Shown piece by piece: positions 1-5,953 of a stretch of 7,010 nucleotides of DNA. The position numbers and the translations under genes are program-made. Numbering within the stretch: the stretch's first letter is position 1; each line of letters begins with the position of its first letter. Below the pieces are notes generated by a model. That model had not been told where the DNA came from. It saw only the letters and a list, made by a program, of their open reading frames with translations, and searched no databases. Source of the DNA: an archaeon (GTDB lineage Archaea; EX4484-52; B79-G9); NCBI GenBank assembly GCA_013139905.1, contig WSZW01000082.1, positions 1 to 7,010 on the forward strand, in the 5' to 3' direction.

Positions 1-282
1 TGCTGTTTGGTATCCGGAGCCTGTTCCAATTTCTAATACATTTTCATTTCCTTTTAACTCGAGGCATTCTGTCATGAGTGCTACCATGTATGGCTGTGAT
101 ATTGTTTGTCCATTTGCAATTGGGAGTGGGTTGTCGTCATAAGCGTATATTTGTAGGTCTTTTGGTACGAATTCATGGCGCGGAATATCACCCATTGCCC
201 AGATGACGCGCATATCTTTGATTCCTCTGGCTACTATTTGTGTTTCAACCATGTTTTTGCGTATGTTTTCGTATTTATTCAT
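1..282 (-). CDS. pcm: Protein-L-isoaspartate O-methyltransferase, N-terminal part (runs off the left edge)
   Basis: Translating the minus strand from the ATG at 282-280 gives 94 uninterrupted codons to the window edge. The enzyme uses S-adenosylmethionine to methylate isoaspartyl residues in damaged cytoplasmic proteins so that they can revert to aspartate. Seen in the sequence: the N-terminal helix with MVETQIVARGI (residues 11-21), the PRHEFVP block (34-40), the substrate-site segment QTISQPYMVA (59-68), and SAM-binding motif I, VLEIGTGSGYQTA (82-94). These blocks are in family order and spacing, so the start is well supported. No Shine-Dalgarno precedes the ATG, and a TATA-like box about 25 bases upstream suggests a leaderless transcript. 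The rest of the methyltransferase fold (family length about 205-220 residues) lies outside the window. The gene is divergent from the B3/B4 remnant at 398-662. Confidence 0.95.
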   Translation of the reverse strand, partial: MNKYENIRKNMVETQIVARGIKDMRVIWAMGDIPRHEFVPKDLQIYAYDDNPLPIANGQTISQPYMVALMTECLELKGNENVLEIGTGSGYQTA

Positions 283-300
283 ACTATTGTATTCTTTTTA

Positions 301-313
301 GATATTAAAAATA
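301..313 (-). promoter_or_regulatory. Candidate TATA box of pcm (leaderless transcript)
   Basis: On the minus strand this reads TATTTTTAATATC. Its centre lies about 25 bases before the pcm ATG, which is the usual TATA-to-start distance in archaea. Transcription would then begin at or very near the start codon, which agrees with the absence of a ribosome-binding site in the bases before the ATG. The surroundings are AT-rich, so chance resemblance is possible. Confidence 0.4.
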
Positions 314-397
314 TTGCTTTAAATGTGAGAGTTAGGATAAAGTTATTTGATTTTTTGATGTGTGGTATGATTTTGAGGATTTAATTTTGATAATGGT

Positions 398-662
398 ATG
401 AATCTAAAAAATAGCGAAGTTGTTTATGTTGGTGGCAAGGAAGTTCTTTGCCGTAGATGGAATTTAAAGAGAATGTGATAAATCAAAAATGACTGAAAAG
501 ACTCGGAATGTTACTTTGGTTGTTGAAGGAATGGCGCCAGTTACAAAGGACGAAATTGAATCAATCATAAATGAACTGGCAGAATTAGTTTCGAAATATT
601 GCGGCGGGGAAATAACCAAGTTTATTTTGAACAAGGATAATCCGGCGGTTGATGTTTTGTGA
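398..662 (+). pseudogene. Frameshifted, N-terminally truncated remnant of a solo B3/B4-domain (PheRS-beta-like) protein
   Basis: Two short frames join into one recognisable C-terminus. From 398 the frame reads SEVVYVGGKEVLCRRWNLKR and then hits TGA at 476-478. One base later, the other frame reads CDKSKMTEKTRNV from 474 and continues through VVEGMAPVTKDEIE, NELAELVSKYCGGEIT and KFILNKDNPAVDVL to TGA at 660-662. Joined, WNLKR-CDKSKMTEKT matches from memory the CRRWNWRECDRTKLTEET block of COG3382-type solo B3/B4 proteins, which resemble the editing or tRNA-recognition domain of phenylalanyl-tRNA synthetase beta. One extra base near 465-474 explains the break. Only about 88 residues remain of a family usually over 200 long. 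The missing N-terminus would need about 400 bases, but pcm begins at 282 on the other strand and a TGA lies in frame at 374-376. If not a pseudogene, the 57-codon piece from ATG 489 could be expressed alone, which I consider less likely. Confidence 0.7.
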
Positions 663-669
663 GGATGGC

Positions 670-677
670 CTCGCGAG
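670..677. repeat. GC-rich perfect palindrome CTCGCGAG
   Basis: An 8-base perfect palindrome, CTCGCGAG, lies 8 bases after the B3/B4 remnant stop and about 75 bases before the next start codon, in otherwise very AT-rich DNA. It could be a protein-binding site or a restriction-modification target. It could equally be the tail of the decayed gene's context. No partner copy was seen in the window. Confidence 0.35.
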
Positions 678-693
678 ATATTAAAGTCTGTTC

Positions 694-733
694 TTATATA
701 TTATATAGAAATATATATTTTGTTTTATAATAT
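694..733 (+). promoter_or_regulatory. TATA-rich promoter region and weak ribosome site of the 382-codon gene
   Basis: Two TATA-like boxes precede the gene: TTATATATTATAT at 694-706 and TTTTATAATA at 723-732. The first would place transcription start near 725, giving a leader of about 25 bases. The second would give a start very close to the ATG at 752. GGGTG at 743-747 is a short Shine-Dalgarno-like match 4 bases before the ATG, which favours the first box. Nearly the whole 690-735 stretch is A/T, so the exact box is uncertain. Confidence 0.45.
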
Positions 734-751
734 TGCATTTATGGGTGTAAT

Positions 752-1900
752 ATGGCGAATTTAACTGAACTTTTTGATAAAATTGAATTAGCATTTTCTA
801 ATAATTTATTATTATTTGATGAAGTTGAAAAGAAATTTAAAGAGAATCATAAGTATTCTGATAGTTGGTCTTCTTCTTGGTCGGATTATATTTTACAATC
901 TAATATTTCATTTACAAATTTAAAGACAATTAAATATCTTAATGACCGAAAAGAATATTCTGTTGCATTGTCTAGTTTGCGTTCTGTTTTAGAGCATTTA
1001 CTTTTTTTAAAATTATATTTGTCGGGAATAAAATCATATAAATATGAGGTTTATCGAATAAAACCAAAAGATAAAGATTCTTTAAACCCAATTTCAAGAA
1101 ATATAACTTTGAATCGGTGGCGTGATGAATTAAAACAATGGAATAAAAATAAAGAATCTAAATTAAAAAATTATTCCGACGTAGTATGTATATCTGATAA
1201 AAATGATGATGAAATATTGGTTAAAAGGTTGATTGTTGGTCTTTATGAGACTAATGATACGGATGAAAAAGGCGATTATATACCCCATTATTGTTTTTTA
1301 TTTGATAATTATGATCCATTTAGTAATTTTGTATCTTCTCTTCCGACAATAATTAAAAATTCTCATTTTCCCGAGACTATAAAAAAACAATCTAAAATAA
1401 ATAAAGATATTTATCATCGTTATTTTTCTTTTAAGGCACTCATAAGTAATTGGAAATTAAATGATTTTATCAATAGTCATCAGGAAGATATGTTTTTAGT
1501 GCATTATAATTTTTTAAGTTTTTTTGTTCATCCTACTCGAGAACAGACGAAGATTTTGGCATTAGAACAAAAATTTTATTCATCGAAAAATTTATTTGAA
1601 TATCGAAAGGATGGGGTATTGTCTCTTTTAATATATTTATATGTTTTAAAAATGCAACAATTATGTCTTAACATACTGATTTCTAAATTAGATGAATTAT
1701 CTGAAAATTCATGGGCTGATGATGTATTAAGTAAACTTGATGAAAATAATGCTGTTGCTGATTGTTTGTGGTTTATCTATGATGAGCCAACAGAGTTCGA
1801 TGTGGGTCGAAGGGTTATTAAAAAAACAAAAATAATACCGTATTATACTGACCCATTAGATCGTTTACGAAATTATGTGAATTTTAATTATAAGTATTAA
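752..1900 (+). CDS. Hypothetical 382-aa, mainly helical protein of unknown function (possibly HEPN/DUF5677-like)
   Basis: The frame is open for 382 codons from ATG 752 to TAA, preceded by TATA-like boxes and a weak GGGTG site. I do not recognise a family with confidence. No signal peptide is visible, and the longest hydrophobic runs (79-90 and 288-300) look like amphipathic helices rather than membrane spans. Two stretches recall helical nucleic-acid-associated families such as HEPN or DUF5677. The first is SLRSVLEHLLFLKLYL (75-90), which contains an R-x4-H spacing at R77 and H82. The second is HYNFLSFFVHPT (251-262), with an 'LS-x-FVHP' flavour. Between them lies a charged Lys/Asp-rich region (about 100-180) rich in aromatic residues. 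GC is roughly 15-27% in sampled 60-base lines, against about 45% in a sampled dnaK line, so base use is unlike the chaperone genes and suggests horizontal acquisition or relaxed selection. It converges with dnaJ with 9 bases between the stops. Function unknown. Confidence 0.8.
   Translation: MANLTELFDKIELAFSNNLLLFDEVEKKFKENHKYSDSWSSSWSDYILQSNISFTNLKTIKYLNDRKEYSVALSSLRSVLEHLLFLKLYLSGIKSYKYEVYRIKPKDKDSLNPISRNITLNRWRDELKQWNKNKESKLKNYSDVVCISDKNDDEILVKRLIVGLYETNDTDEKGDYIPHYCFLFDNYDPFSNFVSSLPTIIKNSHFPETIKKQSKINKDIYHRYFSFKALISNWKLNDFINSHQEDMFLVHYNFLSFFVHPTREQTKILALEQKFYSSKNLFEYRKDGVLSLLIYLYVLKMQQLCLNILISKLDELSENSWADDVLSKLDENNAVADCLWFIYDEPTEFDVGRRVIKKTKIIPYYTDPLDRLRNYVNFNYKY
1820..1832 (-). terminator. 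Candidate T-run terminator for the dnaJ transcript, inside the convergent gene
   Basis: Read on the minus strand, this is TTTTTGTTTTTTT, about 80 bases beyond the dnaJ stop. Archaeal polymerases commonly terminate at U-runs without a hairpin. It lies within the coding sequence of the opposite-strand gene, so the two 3' ends would overlap. The evidence is only the T-run and its position. Confidence 0.3.
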
Positions 1901-1902
1901 TA

Positions 1903-1908
1903 TTTTTT
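1903..1908 (+). terminator. Candidate T6 terminator after the 382-codon gene
   Basis: A run of six T lies immediately after the stop codon, within the 9 bases that separate this gene from the dnaJ stop. It suits archaeal U-run termination but is short. No stem precedes it. Confidence 0.3.
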
Positions 1909-1909
1909 A

Positions 1910-3055
1910 TCAAAACGCTTCTTTGACATTCTCTTTGAATTTGTCGAAGAATGTTTTTTCTGTTCTTGGTTGTTCTTTGTTTTCTATTTTCCCTAATTCT
2001 TCTATTAATTCTTGTTCAGTTTTGTTTAATTTTTCAGGGGTTCTTATAATTACTCGAACGTATTGGTCGCCGGTTCCAAAACCGTTTAGGTTTGGAAAAC
2101 CCCTGTTTTTAAGTCTGAAATAAGTATGTGTTTGTGTTCCTGTAGGGATTTTTAGTTCTGCGTTTTTGTCTAGTGTTGGAACGGTTATTGTTGTTCCCAG
2201 AACTGCTTGCGGGTATGTTATTGTTGTGTTCATATAGATGTCATTGTTATCTCGTTTGAATATTTTGTTTTTTTCAACGTGCATGACAATATATACGTCT
2301 CCTGCCGGGCCGTTTTTATATCCTGCGTTTCCTTCTCTTGCTAATTTTAGTGTGTTTCCTGTATCTACGCCTGCGGGGATATCGATGTTAAGTGTTTTTG
2401 TTTTGGCTGTTCTTCCTTGCCCTCTACAATCGCTACATGTTTTATCGTATGATTTTCCAGCACCACCACATGTGGTACATGTTGATACATTTACCATGTT
2501 TCCTAAAATTGTGCGATGTACTTTTTTTACTTCGCCAGAACCATTACAGGTTTTACATGTTTTTTCTCCAAATCCGCCTGCACCGTCGCATTTTTTACAT
2601 GTTTCGTTTCGTCTTATTGTGATGTTCTTTTTTACGCCGTGAGCTGCTTCTCTAAATGTAACTGTAACGTCGGTTTTCAGGTCTTCGCCTTTTCTTGGTG
2701 AATTTCTGGTTTGTCTTTGTCCGCCAAATCCGCCACTGAACATTCCTTCGAATATGTCATTTATGTTGCCAAATCCGCTAAAATCTTCGGATGAGAATCC
2801 TCCGCGGTGGAACCCATTGTCACCAAAACCGCCATTTGCGCCTTGTTCTCCAAATTGATCGTAATTATGTCTTTTATCTGGGTTGCTAAGCGTTTCAAAA
2901 GCTTTGTTTACTTTTTTGAATTTTTCTTCTGATTGTTTGTTGCCTTTGTTTAGGTCTGGGTGGTGCTTTTTAGCAAGTTTTTTGTATGCTTTTTTAATCT
3001 CATCTTTGCTAGCGTTTTTAGATACGCCTAAAATGTTGTAATAATCGTCTGACAT
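1910..3055 (-). CDS. dnaJ: Class A J-protein DnaJ (Hsp40 co-chaperone)
   Basis: DnaJ delivers unfolded clients to DnaK and stimulates its ATPase in the cytoplasm. At 381 residues it has the normal length. Seen in order: the J domain (about 4-68) with the essential HPD at 32-34; a Gly/Phe-rich linker (about 71-113); and a zinc domain with four intact CxxCxGxG repeats at C153/C156, C167/C170, C193/C196 and C207/C210. The C-terminal substrate-binding barrel follows with IPAGVDTG (226-233), GDVYIVMHV (252-260), YPQAVLGTTITVPT (281-294), RLKNRGFP (314-321) and GDQYVRV (329-335). No key residue is missing, so it should be functional. It follows dnaK in the same direction, but after a 278-base spacer with two hairpins rather than in tight coupling, so it may have its own promoter or be processed separately. 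Upstream of its ATG only weak ribosome-site resemblance (AAGAAGTAGA) is visible. It converges with the 382-codon gene. Confidence 0.98.
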   Translation of the reverse strand: MSDDYYNILGVSKNASKDEIKKAYKKLAKKHHPDLNKGNKQSEEKFKKVNKAFETLSNPDKRHNYDQFGEQGANGGFGDNGFHRGGFSSEDFSGFGNINDIFEGMFSGGFGGQRQTRNSPRKGEDLKTDVTVTFREAAHGVKKNITIRRNETCKKCDGAGGFGEKTCKTCNGSGEVKKVHRTILGNMVNVSTCTTCGGAGKSYDKTCSDCRGQGRTAKTKTLNIDIPAGVDTGNTLKLAREGNAGYKNGPAGDVYIVMHVEKNKIFKRDNNDIYMNTTITYPQAVLGTTITVPTLDKNAELKIPTGTQTHTYFRLKNRGFPNLNGFGTGDQYVRVIIRTPEKLNKTEQELIEELGKIENKEQPRTEKTFFDKFKENVKEAF

Positions 3056-3169
3056 GGTAATCTACTTCTTTTTTGTATTTGAAATTATGATTGTTTTTAT
3101 GTTTTGTTTGTTGTTTAAATTTATTTGAATCTTCTTATTGGTATTGTTTGGTTGTATGTATGCATTGAT

Positions 3170-3185
3170 TGTGTCGCATGACACA
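3170..3185 (-). repeat. Short hairpin/palindrome in the dnaK-dnaJ spacer
   Basis: TGTGTC and GACACA form a 6-base inverted repeat around a 4-base centre, GCAT on the plus strand. It lies about 115 bases before the dnaJ start. It could be a small RNA hairpin or a dimeric-regulator site. The minus-strand spacer around it is A/C-rich and nearly free of other structure, which makes the element stand out. Confidence 0.4.
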
Positions 3186-3258
3186 TGGAGGGTATTTTTG
3201 TGTTTTTTGTTGTATGTTTTTGTCTTTATTTTTTTATTAAATATTTAAAGAATCAAAT

Positions 3259-3301
3259 TTGTGGTGGGGTGCTTGTTGTTGGAATTATACCCGCACCACA
3301 A
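3259..3301 (-). repeat. Strong stem-loop just downstream of dnaK
   Basis: TTGTGGTG (3259-3266) pairs with CACCACAA (3294-3301), and GGGT (3267-3270) pairs with ACCC (3289-3292). Only one unpaired base (3293) interrupts the stem, giving 12 base pairs around an 18-base loop. In the mRNA sense (minus strand) it begins 33 bases after the dnaK stop. No T-run follows on the minus strand, so a classical terminator is unlikely. A 3'-end stabiliser or RNA-processing site between dnaK and dnaJ is a better inference. The stem is GC-rich in an AT-rich spacer, which supports selection. Confidence 0.6.
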
Positions 3302-3333
3302 TTTAGATTTAAGAGATATTGTGATTTTTCAAA

Positions 3334-5247
3334 TCACTTTTTGTCATCTGTTTTTTCTTTTTCGTCTTTTTTCGCGTCAGCATTTTTGGTGTCTTTTTTT
3401 TCTTTCTTTTTTTCGTCTGCTTCTTTGAAATCTGCATCGACAACGTTTTCTTTTTTATCGTCTTTATTTTCTGTATCTTTGTCTTTGCTTTGTTCAGCTT
3501 GTGCTTTTGCTGCTGCTTCCTGATACATTTTTGCTGCAATTTCCTGTAATATTGTGTTTATTTCTTCTGTTTTTTTCTTTATTGCTTCTGTATCGTCTTT
3601 TTCAAGAAGTTTTTTTAGTTCTTCAACACCGGTTTCGATTTGTTTTTTCTGATCCGTAGTTATGTTATCTTTTGCATCTTTTATGGTTTTATCTGCGGTA
3701 AAGATAAGGGTGTCTGCTTCGTTTTTGACTGTTGCTTTTTCTTTTTTCTCTTCATCTTCTTTTGCGTGTGCTTCTGCATCTTTTACCATGTTTTTGATTT
3801 CTTCGTCAGACAGGCTGCCGTCGGATTTTTTGATTGTTATTGATTGTTCTTTTCCGGTTCCTAAGTCTTTTGCACCAACGTTTAGTATTCCGTTTGCATC
3901 AATGTCGAATGTAACTTCGATTTGAGGGATACCGCGCATTGCTGGTGGGATTCCATCAAGAGTGAATCGGCCCATTGTTTTGTTGTCTGTAGCCATTTTT
4001 CTCTCTCCCTGCAATACATTGATTTCTACTGCCGGTTGGTTGTCTGCTGCGGTTGAAAATACTTGTGTTTTTTTTGCCGGGATCGTTGTGTTTCTCTCAA
4101 TTAGAGGAGTTGCAATTCCGCCAAGGGTTTCAATGCTTAATGTAAGTGGAGTTACGTCTAAAAGAAGTACGTCTGTTACATCGCCTGCAAGAACACCACC
4201 TTGGATTGAAGCACCTAATGCTACTGCTTCATCTGGGTTTATGTCTTTTGATGCGTCTTTTTCTAAAATACCTTTTACTGTTTCCTGTACTTTTGGTATT
4301 CTTGTTGAACCGCCTACAAGCAATACTTTGTGTATGTCTTTTGCGGTCATGTCAGCATCTTTTAATGCTTTATTTACAGGACCAACTGTTCTTTGTACAA
4401 GATCTGCTGTGATTTTGTCAAATTCTGCTCTTGTCAGATTCATGTCTATGTGTTTTGGTCCGTTTGCATCTGCTGTAATAAATGGTAGGTTGATGTTTGT
4501 GGATGTTGTTGTTGATAGTTCGATTTTTGCTTTTTCTGCTGCGTCTTTTAGTCTTTGCATAACCATTTTGTCTTTTGATAGGTCTATTCCTTCGTCTTTT
4601 TTGAATTGGTCTACGATGTGTGTTACAACAAGGTCGTCGAAATCATCACCACCAAGTTTGTTGTCTCCTGATGTGGATTTTACGTGGAATACACCGTCGC
4701 CTAATTCTAGGATTGATACGTCGAATGTTCCGCCACCAAGGTCGAATACCAGAACTGTTTGTTCTTCTTGTTTTTCAAGACCGTAAGATAGTGCTGCTGC
4801 GGTAGGTTCGTTTATGATTCTGTCAACGGTTAGACCTGCGATTTTACCCGCGTCTTTTGTTGCTTGTCTTTGAGCATCGTTAAAGTATGCCGGGACTGTA
4901 ATTACTGCGTTTGTTACTTTTTCGCCTAAGTAACTTTCAGCGTCTGCTTTTAGTTTTTGTAAAATCATTGCTGATATTTCTTGCGGAGAGTAGTCTTTGT
5001 CGCCTAATTTTGTTTTGTCGGTTGTTCCGATTTTTCTTTTGATGGATCTAACTGTGTTTTGAGCGTTTGAAACTGCTTGTCTTTTTGCTGTTACGCCTAC
5101 AAGTCTTTCGCTTGTTTTTGAAAGTCCTACGATGGACGGGGTTGTTCTGTCGCCTTCTTTGTTTGGAATTATTACCGGCTTACCGCCTTCAAGAACTGCT
5201 ACTGCTGAGTTTGTTGTACCTAAATCTATTCCTATTATTTTTGCCAT
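3334..5247 (-). CDS. dnaK: Hsp70 chaperone DnaK, insert-lacking type with an extended charged tail
   Basis: DnaK binds exposed hydrophobic segments of client proteins in an ATP-driven cycle with DnaJ and GrpE. The 637-residue product shows phosphate motif 1, GIDLGTTNS (6-14); AVITVPAYFNDAQRQATKDA (114-133); NEPTAAALSYGLEK (146-159); phosphate motif 2, VFDLGGGTFDVS (167-178); the adenosine motif VLLVGGSTRIP (308-318); the interdomain linker LLLDVTP (361-367); and the beta-sandwich substrate domain with GGIATPLIERNTTIP (376-390), followed by the helical lid. The usual terminal motif VVDADF lies at 602-607. A further tail after about residue 610 is almost all Lys, Asp and Glu. The N-terminal ATPase lobe lacks the roughly two-dozen-residue insertion near residues 75-90 found in proteobacterial DnaK, as in Gram-positive bacteria and archaea. 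The start is fixed by an AAGGTGA site 6 bases upstream, inside the end of grpE. Only 2 bases separate the grpE stop from this ATG, so translation is probably coupled. Confidence 0.99.
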   Translation of the reverse strand: MAKIIGIDLGTTNSAVAVLEGGKPVIIPNKEGDRTTPSIVGLSKTSERLVGVTAKRQAVSNAQNTVRSIKRKIGTTDKTKLGDKDYSPQEISAMILQKLKADAESYLGEKVTNAVITVPAYFNDAQRQATKDAGKIAGLTVDRIINEPTAAALSYGLEKQEEQTVLVFDLGGGTFDVSILELGDGVFHVKSTSGDNKLGGDDFDDLVVTHIVDQFKKDEGIDLSKDKMVMQRLKDAAEKAKIELSTTTSTNINLPFITADANGPKHIDMNLTRAEFDKITADLVQRTVGPVNKALKDADMTAKDIHKVLLVGGSTRIPKVQETVKGILEKDASKDINPDEAVALGASIQGGVLAGDVTDVLLLDVTPLTLSIETLGGIATPLIERNTTIPAKKTQVFSTAADNQPAVEINVLQGERKMATDNKTMGRFTLDGIPPAMRGIPQIEVTFDIDANGILNVGAKDLGTGKEQSITIKKSDGSLSDEEIKNMVKDAEAHAKEDEEKKEKATVKNEADTLIFTADKTIKDAKDNITTDQKKQIETGVEELKKLLEKDDTEAIKKKTEEINTILQEIAAKMYQEAAAKAQAEQSKDKDTENKDDKKENVVDADFKEADEKKKEKKDTKNADAKKDEKEKTDDKK

Positions 5248-5249
5248 AT

Positions 5250-5831
5250 TTAATCACCTTTTTTATCATTATCGCTTTTTTTGGATACTGCCACTTTTGT
5301 CGGGCGTATCACTTTTTCTTTTATCATGTATCCTTTTTGCATAACTTGGATTACTGTATCTTCTTTGTGTTTGTCTGATACGATTTGCATTAATGCTTCG
5401 TGTTTTTTTGGGTCGAATTGTTGCTCTATTGCTTCTATTTTTTGAACACCTTGTGTTTTTAATAGTTGGTATAGTTGTTTGAATATGAGTTCGACGCCAG
5501 TTTTTAGTTTTTCTGTCTCTTCTGTTTTTTTCATTTCGTCCATTGCGCGTTCGAAGTTGTCAAGGATGTCTAAAAGAGAGATAATTATTTTTTCATTGGC
5601 GTATGTTATTGAATCTATTTTTTCTTTTTCTGTTCTTTTTCTGTAATTATCAAATTCTGCCTGAAGTCTTTTTAGGGTGTTTTCGTATTCTTGTACTTTT
5701 TTTGTTTGTTTTTCTAGTTCTGTTGGTTCTTTGGTGGTGGTTTTTGTTTTATCTTCTGTATTTTTTTCTGTGGTTTTTGTTGTATTGTCTTTTATTTTTT
5801 CATTATTGTCTTTTTTATTTTCTTTTGTCAT
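5250..5831 (-). CDS. grpE: Nucleotide exchange factor GrpE
   Basis: GrpE dimers release ADP from DnaK and so reset the chaperone cycle. The 193-residue protein has the family layout. An N-terminal low-complexity Lys/Thr/Asn/Asp tail (1-39) is followed by a long coiled-coil helix (about 40-110) containing RLQAEFDNYRKRTEKEK (55-71) and LLDILDNFERAMDE (86-99). The C-terminal beta domain carries the signature GVQKIEAIEQQFDPKKHEA (128-146), then QIVSDKHKEDTVIQVMQKGY (149-168) and VIRPTKVAVSK (174-184). Length is normal. A GGTG Shine-Dalgarno core (5837-5840) precedes the ATG by 5 bases. It is the first gene of the chaperone cluster; the TATA box at 5941-5953 is about 110 bases upstream. No hrcA gene or CIRCE repeat is present, so control must differ from the common bacterial system. 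Confidence 0.98.
   Translation of the reverse strand: MTKENKKDNNEKIKDNTTKTTEKNTEDKTKTTTKEPTELEKQTKKVQEYENTLKRLQAEFDNYRKRTEKEKIDSITYANEKIIISLLDILDNFERAMDEMKKTEETEKLKTGVELIFKQLYQLLKTQGVQKIEAIEQQFDPKKHEALMQIVSDKHKEDTVIQVMQKGYMIKEKVIRPTKVAVSKKSDNDKKGD
5254..5260 (-). promoter_or_regulatory. Ribosome-binding site of dnaK inside the 3' end of grpE
   Basis: On the minus strand AAGGTGA lies 6 bases before the dnaK ATG and forms part of the last sense codons of grpE (Lys-Gly-Asp). It fixes the dnaK start and indicates that ribosomes finishing grpE can reinitiate on dnaK. Confidence 0.85.
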
Positions 5832-5920
5832 TAAAGCACCAATTTGTAATTTTTATGTTTTTTAAAATCGTTATCGGTCGCACAGTTTAGTTTTTGTAAT
5901 TGGGGGGTTTATGTTTATGT

Positions 5921-5930
5921 GCGTATACAC
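5921..5930. promoter_or_regulatory. Operator-like palindrome at the predicted grpE transcription start
   Basis: On the minus strand this reads GTGTATACGC, a 10-base near-palindrome around a perfect GTATAC core. It lies about 26 bases downstream of the grpE TATA box, where transcription should begin. GTGC (5935-5938) and GCAC (5919-5922) flank it as a wider, partly overlapping inverted pair. A repressor bound here would block initiation. It does not match CIRCE, nor what I remember of the archaeal Phr or HSR1 sites, so the regulator is unknown. Confidence 0.35.
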
Positions 5931-5940
5931 TTTGGCACGA

Positions 5941-5953
5941 TTAAATATATAAA
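5941..5953 (-). promoter_or_regulatory. Archaeal-type TATA box of the grpE-dnaK(-dnaJ) operon
   Basis: On the minus strand TTTATATATTTAA follows an A-rich stretch (AAAAACA, 5954-5960) that could serve as the BRE. This is the best TATA-box match upstream of grpE. It predicts transcription start near 5920 and a leader of nearly 90 bases before the ATG, which is long for archaea. Confidence 0.6.

Noticed and set aside
175..384. A 69-codon plus-strand frame starting opposite pcm
   Set aside because: Most of it is antisense to the well-supported pcm coding sequence, and the rest has no family resemblance. A faint likeness of DIKNIALNVRVRI to a mid-region of B3/B4 proteins was too weak to use.
662..1910. 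The AT-rich orphan gene as a transposon or integrated element
   Set aside because: No flanking direct repeats, terminal inverted repeats, transposase or integrase motifs were seen around it. Low GC alone is not enough.
3259..3301. The dnaK-downstream stem-loop as a tRNA or intrinsic terminator
   Set aside because: The element is only 43 bases with a single stem, so it is not a tRNA. No T-run follows on the minus strand, so intrinsic termination is unlikely.
3185..3523. A 112-codon plus-strand frame across the dnaJ-dnaK spacer and the end of dnaK
   Set aside because: Its second half is the mirror of the Lys-rich dnaK tail and its Ser/Phe-rich composition follows from that. It has no independent evidence.
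3962..4786. A long 274-codon plus-strand frame antisense to dnaK
   Set aside because: It is the usual shadow frame over a highly conserved gene; dnaK is unmistakable on the other strand.
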